From Euptelea pleiosperma (Eukaryota > Streptophyta > Magnoliopsida > Ranunculales > Eupteleaceae): 64,000 nucleotides of DNA. The position numbers and the translations under genes are program-made. Shown in pieces: positions 1-12,300 of the stretch. The stretch spans positions 30,697,913 through 30,761,912 of the forward strand of contig CM068547.1 in assembly GCA_035048495.1 (NCBI GenBank), read 5' to 3'. Every line of letters starts with the position of its first letter. Positions within the stretch are counted from its first letter, which is position 1. The notes under the pieces are model-generated. The model worked only from the letters and a program-made list of their open reading frames with translations, searched no databases and was not told where the DNA came from.

Positions 1-325
1 TCAGTAGGCTCAAAAGAGTGCAATCAAAGTTTTTCTTGTAGATGAAAAAGTGCTCCACGTGGCATTTTGGGAGGGAGAAGACTTCAAACTTTGAAGTCTC
101 CAGAGGACAGCAATATTCGTACACAGCAGAGAGTCTTCACCTACAATTGGTCAACGCTAGACAAAAATTGCTTTAAATGACTGATCATTCAAATCCCTCA
201 TACTAGGCTCATTGCCATGAAAAACTTGTCTGTACCCAGAAAGAATTCTCTAACATTGATTTACAAGCCAGGGAAGACGAAAAAAATAAAAAAAAATCCA
301 CTGCCTTTATACCTCTCTTTACAAC

Positions 326-3300
326 TCAGCATCCATTATCTGCAGCAAAATGCAGCTCGTCGGCGTCTGAAGGTCGAATCACTGTGGATTGCTCAGTGTC
401 AAGTTCATTCTCAGGCAGCGCAATGCCATCAGAGAAGCTGAAATGGTTGGTCATGCCAAAAATGTTGGCAACTTGCAGAATCGCAGTTTGACAGGTTGTG
501 GCCATTGGAAGGACAGACTCTGGAAGGTGAGGCAGGCAGTCGGGAAGGAATTCCTTCTTGTTGAATGTTGGTGTATAAAGTGCAATCACAGCCCGGCAAA
601 ATATGAACCTGGAGTATTGAAGACTGTTAGTATGCAACTCATTATGAAATACCTTTGTTTCTTCTCTATCATTCTTCTCTGGAAAACACATAAACCTCAG
701 GCATGCATGCATACGAATGGAAGAGAAGTTTTGCTAGCGCTCACTCGGATTACATTCGCAACTACTCATATATAAATAATATGGGCCATTGGTAAAAAAA
801 TCATACAAACAGAATAAATCCTAGTTGTCCAATATATTAAGTTTTATCCCACCACTAACCATGTAGCTCAGATCAGAACTTAAGGTTGCCCTTCTGGTCT
901 GGATTTTCAGCAATGACCCATTGAAACCATAAAAAGCGTGTTTAACTTGTACCAATAAATTCAGAGTTTTCTGTAACCATGGTTCAAAGTCTCAGGCGAT
1001 CCCGGTCTGGATCGGGTGATTTGGATCGGAGCCCACCGATCCGATCCAAACCATGCTCTGTCTCGCCCAAGTTCTCTGTTTTTCAAAGGATTTTCACACC
1101 GTCTCAGGGCGAGATGGCTGATCCTGTTCTGGATCGGACTGATCTAGATAGGGATTGGAGCCCACCGACCCCGAGACTTTCATCCTTGTCTGTAACTTCC
1201 CAAAATAGGGGCAATAATAATACCCAGGTTGATGAAAATGCACACACATGCAATAGACTAGTAATAGAAAAAATACTTATTTCGTACTTTTAGATGGTTC
1301 TTTCTGCTTACCATATAAGGCGTACATAGTTGTAAGTAATTGAGTAGATACCACCAGATTCTGTTCCATTAAAATGTTCAGTGAAGCCAAAGACAGGATG
1401 TCTTTAAGTTTTATCTTCATATTGGGGCAACTTGCAATATGATACCCCATAGCCATAGGAGTTTTGAATCTCTAATGGCTTTTCAGGAATGGCCAAGTCA
1501 ATATTCATGTGCTCTGTGTGGGAAAGATATGCTGTTTCCATAAATTTAAAGCTGAAAAGAAAGAATCCAATAATTACCTCAGAAGAAGTCGCCTTAGGAA
1601 TGGATCACACAAGACTTGAGCCCAAACTGGATCAAGTGTGTCCGATGTTGCCAAGGTCAATCCCCACTCATTTATCGATGAGGAAAGCAACGTCTCAGCC
1701 TTGTTATATACATCCTGAAACATTGCTCATTTTTATGTATATCCCAAACATGAACAAAACAAGTGGTACAAAGAAAGGAAAAAAATGATGCGTAGTGAGC
1801 TTTAACTTACCATCTCAATATTAGACCCTGAAAAACCAAGCAAGAGGCAGAAAGCTTGCAATGGAGCTGTGAGGAACATAGTGAATTGGCTTCCACTAGG
1901 GTGACGAGAAGAATCAGCAGTAGCACCAGCGGTTGGAGACAGAGAACTCGGAGAAAGGAGCATTGCAGCTGGCTCTCCCTTTTCTGCCCCATGTATTGCC
2001 TACGCAAGTTTCAAAACATGATCACTTTTACATTATTATTATCAAATATCAATTAAGCAAACCAGAACTTGGAAGAAACCAATGTAGTCAAATGCTCAAC
2101 GAGAGCGGCAAGGATTACCTATGTGCCTCAGTGCCTAGGCGTCACTTGGATGTGGCCTAAGCGACCATAATTTTATTTTATTATTAAATGTATAATTATT
2201 AAAAATTCAAATATCAAACAGAATCTGGCCATTCAGCAGTTTGGTCAACGAAAAGCAAGTACAATACAAGTTTGAAAGGAGCTAACCAACCAAGCTCGGA
2301 GATAGGAAAGATTTCACCTGTTTTTAGGAAAGATACAATCTTAATGTTCTGATGACAATGAGAGTCTAAATTGAGTGTGTCAATGATGTCTTGGTTGCAA
2401 GGTTGATCCCTACACATGACACATTAGTGAGATGGAATCTCTTAGATGCGACGTCTCATGTTGACCCCTTATGTCGACGTTAAAAATTTGAGTGATGCTG
2501 ATGTCTTGTGTCGATGTCGCGACGTCGATGTCTCATTCATCACCTTTTTAACAAAAAATAAAGCAACTAAATGTCGATGTCTAGATGTCAACGTTGAGAC
2601 AAAAAAATAGAGCAACTGGGCGTCGATGCCTCATTCATCATTTTTTTAACAAAATGATCTCTCAACACTGGGTTCAACAGGTGGCACAACCATCATATGG
2701 GATAAGGAGCCTATTGAGGTCTCTAACGTATTAGTTGAAGCTTTCTCTTTATCAATCTTATGTAGTTTTGTATAGGTATTGGCAATACATATAAGCTATA
2801 TCGCCCATATCAGGCCGATACTATGTGAAACGTATGTGCTATGGCCTAACCTATTGAAACACCTGCAAAAAAAATAAAAAAATGGAAAAATAGGTAACAT
2901 ATGAATATACTAAAGTGTGTAAAAAAAAATACTTATATTCGGTTTATACCCAAGAGTGGCGAGTTGCAGTGCTATCGCGCTGATCCTCAATCTGTCTTGT
3001 AAATTTACATTATAACTCTCACTCTACAAACTATGTTTTCATATAAACATATGTTAATTAATTTCTTCCATAATTCTTGCAGAAAATACCAGTGACCAAT
3101 TGGCTAACGCTCTGACTTTTAGTCTGAAAATTTTAAAACATTGAAAACATAAGCAATAAATATCAAATGTTAAATAAACATTTGAAAGAAATAACTTATA
3201 AATATTATTTTTCACTAATTTTTTTATTGAAATACTAGAAAATTGGAATTTTTTTTGGAAAACATACATCACAAATTTCGAACCAAACATAAGTATGATC

Positions 3301-6300
3301 AAAAAATACATCTCATTCAGATTTATGTTTTGTAAAACTTTGAATAAAAATGTAAAAAATATTATTTTCTTATTACTTAAAATACTGAAAAAAAAATTGA
3401 AGAAAAATACACTAAATTTGTAATCTAAACACAATTCGTCACATACAATAAGACATTCAGATCTATAAGAGATCGAACAAAATAATATCACAAAACATAT
3501 GTGTGTGATTTTAAAACATTAAATAAAAGAGTTATTTATGGATAATAATCTCAAAAATTCATGGATCTTTGACATTATAGCGAGATCCCACGAATCTCGA
3601 AGGAAAGAAGATTTCTTGCCTCTATTAACGAAAACCCCAAATTTGGTCCTCTGGGAATAAATCATGGATCTCTCTTTGATTCGTTCTTTTGTAATTTTTA
3701 GTTAGAACTAACAAATATTTGTGTTTTTGGAAGGCAAGGAGAGTTTCTGATGCGTTAGAGCATGTATGGAGGAGAACCAAAGCAAAAATGAGGTTCAGGA
3801 GTCCCTATGTTGCATGGATTCTTCTAAACAAGCATAGTACCCATGTTTGACACCGGTCATAGTTAAACACGATACGGATTCTGGTGCGATACTTCCAAAT
3901 TCTGTTTTTTCATTTCTTTTCTTACTTGTAAGATACTAATTAACATTTGCCATATGTTATGAGTTCTACTTTTAACAATTAAAACTTTCTATGCAACAAA
4001 TATAACATTACATAAATCTATTCTCTTGTCTATACGTATATGATGCTAATCATAAGATATCATATCACATTATCCGCTGTTATCCTCATTATTATACAAA
4101 AGAACAATTATATTTTCACATTTTTTAAGTATATTGCCAAGTCCATGAATCTTATTTTTCAAGGTTCACTGAGTTGAACAATCTGCTCAATGCAACACAA
4201 GGGAGTCCCTTTTACTGCGTTTTTAATGAACCTGCAAAATATTGGTTTGTATGGATACCTATCAAAAGATATAAACAAAACTACTGATACTAAGCCAAAA
4301 CCAATGAAACCTATCCGAAACACAGTGGTATCTTGAATCGGGCCCTGCTGATACCGATACGTATCAGTATCTGCCGATAGTTTAAGCCATGGACGGACTA
4401 GAATGGCGGAACAGGATACCCGTAGCCAAAACCAAATAGTTGGGTAAGGCTTTGATGATGATATGAAATACATAATGAAACAGATTCCGTCAATAATGAA
4501 ACAGATCCCACAACTTCTTTATGACCTTGTAAATCACCTTAGGAGGACAGACATTCCCTTCATAATGTTTTGCATTTTTCTTTCAATCCTCACTCCGAAA
4601 ATGATAGAAAGAAGCATTTTCACTATCTTTACTCTTTCACCAAAGAGTCATTGGACCACCTTAGAGAAAAGAACACCAAATCTCTCGAGAAGCCCAACAA
4701 CTTTAAAATTTTCAAAAAGAGAACTTCCAGAATTCCAGTCTCCAAACAATGGATAAAGTTGTTGGCATTCTCATCACCCTTTCCGCAAGCACCTATTGAA
4801 GAGAAAATGATGCAATTTGCATAGGTAGTTTATGCAACTTTGCATCTCATGAAGAGCACCACTTCTTCAATCTTGTGGTGGGGCACAGAGTCTCAGCCAC
4901 GCATGAATCTTTTAGTTTTTATGAGCTGGTATAGACTATATTGGAACCAGAAGTAGGAGACCTTTTAAAAGTTCTTTCTTCCTTTGTGAGTCCTACTTGG
5001 ATCCAATTGTTCGTATTAAAAAAAATAAGAAGTAGATTTTAAGGAACATGGGGCAAGGGCAGGTACATTTGGTGGGATGTTTTTCAAAAATAAAATTTTA
5101 CATTTTGCATTGGATTCTTCTCTTTGTTGTGGCAACCTTGTAAGTATATGTTTTTCCCTTCTCTCAAGGAAGACTCACTTGTTACTTGTTAGTGACATTT
5201 TTTTTAGTAATTCTTGCAGAGTGAGATTTTTCAGCGATTGAATCTCAATTGATGTGCATCAGTAATTAACTTCAACATTCCAATCTACATTTCGAAAATA
5301 CTCTTCCTACATATAGATTCACAGTCTACCATGCCATGCATTCTTTTTTTGCACCGCTTCAACTTGGTATATAGAATCAAGACTTGCATTATTAACTTCA
5401 TAAATATACCCAAATATATATTAACCTACTATCCAGATGATCATTTACTCCTGCAAAATGTTCCAACCAGTGAGAAACTAGAGTTGACAAACCTGCCTTG
5501 AATGCTTGGCTGCTATCGCTGTCAATAATAAAAAAAAGAGGCCTTCTTGTGAATGGAATTAAGTCAGATGGGTAAAGACAGTTTGAACCTGAAAAACAGA
5601 TGACCTTGATATTAAAATAGTACTCTGGTTCAGACTGAACATCACGGGGACAAGCTAAATGTAACAAATAAGGCTTTCTCATCATATAAGATGGCAAAAA
5701 TGATATTATAATAAAGAATAAGAAGAATAATTACAGATGACAGCAACAATCTTACTAGATGATACCTCCATTTACACGAGAACCCATCCATAAGCAACCT
5801 GAATGGTTGCTTTCGTGATTTCGCTTATTTTGGCCATAGGAATGAGCTGGGCTGTCATGCCCAGAGCTCGACGAAGAAGTACAGTGTGCATCAGAGGCCA
5901 TATCATGAGATTGGAGGTTCCCCACAATGCTTTCGGTAGTGTTCATGCAAGTTTCAGAATTTGATGGCAACGGAAGAATCTGTCCACCCTTTCCTGAAGA
6001 AATTGCAATGATACAAAAGCATGAGAACCATTTCCTTTTCTTAGATACGTGGTTCTATAATTGATTGTCCCTTATGAGTGGTCACGCCGATCCGACGAGT
6101 TAGCTTCAAAACCCTAAACAGAAAATAGAAACAATAAACTGACAAAAAAGTTGTATAACCTGATGCTGATAGATATATTAAAAGAACCCCGTCAGGAGGA
6201 AACTCCTCGCATGTTGTGGCCAGAACCTGCCCATAGAAAATACAGGCATGTAATTCCATAAATACTAATATGCTGACAGACCAGAAATTGTGCATTGTCT

Positions 6301-9300
6301 ATATTCCCTAGACTTTCCTATTTATTTCTTCTTATTAGAAGCATCTATTGTTGTAGTGAAGCAAATCTAACCATCATATTTTAGAGAGCAATAGAACTTT
6401 GTGACGGCAAGGTCCAATCTTCTAGTATATACACAAATCTGGATATGATCATATTAAATCTTTTTTTTCTTTGCAAGCTCAATATACTGATATATCTATT
6501 TGCAAAACTTTTTGGTATGTAAGCTCAGGTCAAACCCACGACCACATGGGTGCAATGCAGAATGTCGACCATTTTAGCTATCGTTTCAACCCTCAAAATG
6601 TCGGCACATTAGCTGTCAGCAAGTCGGATATTACAAAACATGGAAAAAGTATATTATATACTTCTGTTTACATGTGAAAACAGTGGTAAAGTGAAGAATT
6701 GGAAAAATAATGGTGGACAGAAACTGTAAATCAGCAAGAAAACCTTCTGCTCATTATGAGTTATGAGTTATGACAAATTAAATCACAATATCCCTAACCA
6801 GCAAAACTTCTAAAGCCATAAATCATGGGCTTAACAAAAGTGCATTTGTTAAGAGTGCATAATCTCCCTAAATTTCTCATATTCACTTAGGTTTGACATA
6901 CAAATTACATTATTACAAGTATGCCCTCCTATGAGCTAATAATAAGAAAAGACAAAATAAATAGGAAAAGACACATGTACCCCTACACGCATGTTTATAC
7001 TAAAAAAAATACACAAACACTCCCTCTCAAGCTAGAGCATAGATGTCATTCATGCAGGATCATAGAATTTCAACCAAGTCGAATGCAGTACAACTTGAAG
7101 AGGAACTAATACGAGCCCTATGGTTAAGACCTATGTAACAAGGACACTGACACGGGTGTCGGTGTCAGACACAGATACGAGGTGTCCAACACGGCAACCT
7201 AAAAAAATCCGATACGGAGACACGTCCGTACATTTATTTTTTAAAATATATTAATATATGTGAATGCTTAAAATTATTAATAAAATAACAAAAATAGAAA
7301 ATAAAGTAGAAAATATTTATTAGTTTATTATTGTATGGAGGATGGAACACACCAGCCCGCTTTTAGAAATCAATTTTATACTAAAAATTATTAAAACAAG
7401 GGGTGGCATGGCCATAAGTGTCCAGATGTGTGTCGGGAAGTGTCGACATGCATGTCTGGGTGTCGAGGTGTCCGACACAGCAAAACCCATAAAAGTAAAG
7501 TGTCCTTGTTACATAGGTTAAGACTCACGTTGAAAGAAAATCTTTAATCCATAGTGACATGTTTCAAGGAAAAATGTATAAATTCTACTCAAATTGGTAC
7601 AAAAGGTGTAGGTAGGCTATCAAATACAAAAAAGGTGCCCAAAAAAAATATAAAAACTCAAAAAAATTGGTCAAAACAGAAAAGACTCGTGGAAGAATTT
7701 CTAGAACAAGCAAAACTCAAAAACCGGTTTGAGTTGACTCAAATGAAGACAACTTGGAGTAAACTCAAATGGTAGCAAATTTTTTATCTTTTAAATAGGA
7801 AATAGATGTAAACCTAGTTGTTTCAAATTTCCATGTTAATCAGTTGAAGATGGAGATTATAGAATAATATCGAGATAAGAAAAGTGACCGTGATTACTAT
7901 CTTGTTTCACCAATTGAATATATCGCACCAATACGAAAAATTACAAATCCAATGTTCTCATTGATGATTGCATAGATGCCCGAGCATCTAGGGGTGGTTA
8001 AGTGCCTAGATATTGCACACTAAGGGGTTCTAGGTGGTTCCCATGGCTGACAAGGACCGTGACTAAATCTTGAGAAAGGCTGGAAACATTATTTCCCCCC
8101 TAGAAAAAAAGCCCTTCTAAATAAGAGGAACTCATTTCCCTCCTTTTGTGGATTAAATTGATCAAAATATCATTAAAGCAAGTGTTCTGAAAACCAACCC
8201 GATCATCGAAATGGTGAAGTGACCCAGCCTGGGTCAATCCAGTTCAACCTCTGTCACCCTGGTTTGACCCATAAAGCTGAGGGGATATGTAAGTTTATTG
8301 AAATAGGGAAATAACATAGATAAATAAGGTAATGAAGATTATGTATAAAAAAAAGTAAGAAAAGAAAAAGGAAAAATAAGGAATAAATCTACAACTAGAA
8401 GCAAGAGTTAAATTAGCTTAAAAGACAGTATACATTATCAAACAAGATTAGTAGACTATATTTCCTAACCCTACAAAGTACAAATATAAAGTGCAAACCA
8501 TCAAACAAGTCTAATCTAAAGCAAGAATATTCATTAAACATCAATTAACAATAACCAGAGATGAACATAGGTGAAGGTTTCTTTATTTTTTTTGTCTCCA
8601 TTGATGTTTAAATGTTTCTCCTAATTTATAACATAAAATCCCAAGTGAGAAATGTGACTGTTCACTTTATTTTTTGAAACAAAACACTTGTTTTTCACAA
8701 AAAAAACTTAGAAGTCGAGGAGTCACTCCTTTTAAGTTTAAGCACTTGCAATCTATTGGTAGCCCAAAATTGCTTTAAATGCTATACTTGTAATCCAAGG
8801 ATTTCAAATAGTCCAAGCATAAGATATATAACTTCTCGATGACTGAACGTATTACCCAAGTACATAAGCAAACAATCCAAGCATAAAATATCCCCAACTT
8901 CTGTACATTTTATGGATGATCTTTTGGAAACTAGTTTTGTTCAAGTTTGAAACCTATGTGAATCTTTTTTTTTTTTGGCTTGCTTTTTAGCTTGATCTAA
9001 GTAAAACCACAAATTGTTTTCTAACCGAATGTATTACAGTGGGACAATTTTATTGCGATGGTTTCATAGGAGTATAGTTACAATTTTGAAAATGGATTTG
9101 CACCAATGTATTTTCTCAAAAAAGGGAAATAAGGGAGAAAGAAGAGAATCAAGGGGAAAGCGAAGAAAAGAAAGGGGAAGGGAAGAGAGGGGCTTACCTG
9201 ATGAGATACTAAGGACTGAGGTGAATGTGCGTCCTCTTCATTCTTCTCTTCTCCCTTTTTCATGCGTTGTCTACTTTTCTTTAACATTTATTATTTTATA

Positions 9301-12300
9301 AAAAAACTATAAAATTACCATAGCCTATGATAATAACTTGCTTTGGGGCCTACTCTATATAAATAAATTGCATTCAGCGTTTTATTTATTACTTTTTTTA
9401 GCCTTTCCAAAAATTGCAGAAACCCAAGTGGTTGGATGTTAACCTGTTTGGTTTAAACGGTTCACCGAATCAACCGACCAGGTTGAATGAGTTGCATAAA
9501 GAAGCACTTTTATATAAAATAGCAAGGTCGACCTCCACCCAGACCGGTTGAAGGCCCGGTCACCGATTTTCTGTTTCAACCGTCCCAATCATCGATTCAA
9601 CTGGCTTGGCCAATCTAGGTTTCAGAAATTGATTAAAGGCTAAAGCTACAAAGCAAGAGATGTGCACGGCTTTCACAAATGAACATTGTATCCACCTTAA
9701 GGCTCGAAATTTTTATTTTTTGATAAGTGTAGAATTTTATTGAGGGGCCAAAGCCCAAACCGATTACAAAGCCATCCTTAGAGTTAAAGATGACTTGCAA
9801 AGGAAAAGCAAATCACCCACGAAAAGAACAAAGGATGCCAGAAGACCTAACTGCCTTCTCTAGAACAAATCACATCCCACCGAAACACCAAGTCCTAAAG
9901 AAGAGGCCCTTACACTCGGTAAAGGATTTAGATGACTACATCAAGCCCTTGATATTGAGGATGAGATTGGCAATCTCCTCCTCCTTGCCTTCAAAAACTC
10001 AATGATTCCTCTCCTTCCAAAGATCCCAACAAATCGTAAACGGGAGCAACCTCCACAATACTCGCCCTCTAGAAGAGAAAGTATCATAGTACTAATTAGC
10101 AATCACATTTAAAATAGAATTCGACATCACCCAAAACATCTCAAATTCTGCTAAAAACAAAGACTAAACTCTCCTCGTCATATCACAATCATGGTCTAAA
10201 GTTTCGGCCGAAACCGAAACGTTTCGGTTTCGCTACAGGCCGAGACAAGATACGGGTTTGTATCAGAAACCACAAAGTTTTGCATCAGTTTCGGTAGTTT
10301 CGGCCTCAGTTTCATTATTTTTTAGAATTTTTTGAACTTCCTAATATGTTTTCGCCAAGTTTCGGACCAAAACTAGCGAAACTAGCGAAACTATGACCAA
10401 AACTGCCGAAACTCTCATTTACTTTGGTTTCACCAAGTTTCGGGCCGAAACCGCCGAAACTACCGAAACATTTTGGTTTCGCCCGCGACCGAAACCAAAA
10501 CGAAACCATCGACTTTGAACCATGATCACAATGTAGAAGGAGATGGTTAACCGACTCCCCGCTATGCTTGCATATAGAACAAATGTCAACAACAATCATC
10601 TTTCTGGAAATCAAATAATCTACCATAAAAAATGTGTCCAATGAGGCTGTCCACAAAAAGAAAGCAATCTTGGAGGGTAATTTGGTTACCCAAACAAAAG
10701 TAGTTGTATATCTACTACTAGAGTGGGAATGCAAGTTGACAACTGAGAAAGCGAGAGATCACACAAGCCACGAACTTAACCTCCCAATCGTTGAGACTTC
10801 TTCTTAAAGACTGGAACCAAAGTTCCAAAAAATGTCTTCCCCGTCCCAACTCCTAAATGGAACAATCCAGAATAGAACGATTCTTCTTATTTGAAAAAGG
10901 AGTAAAGGCTCAGAAAATCCTCCATGAGAGAAACATTTGCACACCACCTATCCTCCCAAAATTTGACCTTATCCTCAATCCCAACCTTGTATAGGATTCC
11001 CTTGGAGAACTTCTCAAAAGTCTTCATGATGCCCCTCCAAACTACATCTGTGAGTCGATTGGACTGCTCTACCATCCCACCCCAACTCCGCCCACGTATT
11101 TGCTCTCCATCGCCCTCCTCCAAATATTAGAAGTCTCCTCTTCAAACCTCCACAACCATTTCCCCAACAACGCCTCATTCATCAGAGAGATGTTCATGAT
11201 CCTTAAATCCCCTTGAGTCTTGGGACTGCACACTATCTTCCAATCAATCAGGTGGAACTTGTTTGAATATACTATTGCGATCGTTTGCATGATCTGTTTA
11301 CAACTCCTAGCACCAGGCATCATAATTTTACCACGTTTACTTTTCATGTGATATTGAGAGTAGGGCCAATATTTGTAGACTCTTCTTCTAAGTTACTGAT
11401 TTCATATAGTTAACTTATTGAAATGGTGTCTAGATCATGTACCTCATGATATAGTTTCCTGAGTAAAATATAGTAGCCAATGCCATTCCGTACGAAGATG
11501 TATTTAAAAAATAATTTGATATCGATAGTAACTTGATGTCCTAAGTTTTATTGTGGATAACATTTTCTCCGAATATCAATACTGGACACTAGACCCCTAA
11601 GGAGGCCACGCTGCAGGACCAACTACATTTTAATAATTGGAGATCTCAACAATCATAAAGTTCATGTAACAATTTTAATAATTTGAGATCTCAGCACAAG
11701 ATTCATGTAAACATTCACACTTTCCCTTATCTATACAATTCAATACATTTCAATAGCAAGTATTCATAGCTTCTAATTAGGATTCTAACAATTAAGTAGC
11801 TAACATAAAGACAAGCTATGGAGAAGCAGAGGTGGAGAGGTTGCTAAAGATGAATGTTAACATGTCATACTCACTGCTATAAAATGAGTAACAGCTGGAT
11901 GATATAAAATGGCTTTTCGTGGGTTTGGTGGCAAAGTTGGATCTGTAATGTCTGAGAGTAGTTGACACGATTAGGCCCTGAGGCTCCATTCTGACCAACG
12001 TTAGCACTATTTCCACTAGGAGCCCCACTTGTCTGATAAAAAGAACCACTAGGTTCCCACTCCAGACATTGGAGCATTCTAAAAGTGTCCAGAGTAAGCT
12101 CCGTAAACTTGACCTGATAAAAGAGAATGGAAAAGCTTAGAAAATGAATCCATTCGTTAAATAAAATCTACATAACAACAACACAGACATATGTTGGTGT
12201 TCGATATAAATACGAGGTGTTTGACGCGATGCCTTTGAGAAACCTAAAACATAAACCCTTCTGCACACATTATTATAATATAATAGCTTAATGATTTTGA

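Noticed and set aside
10315..10540. Phe/Gly/Ser-rich protein tail (FGSFG repeats) on the minus strand
   Set aside because: It is the TTTCGG MITE translated in frame after the LINE fragment; the MITE has clear target duplications.
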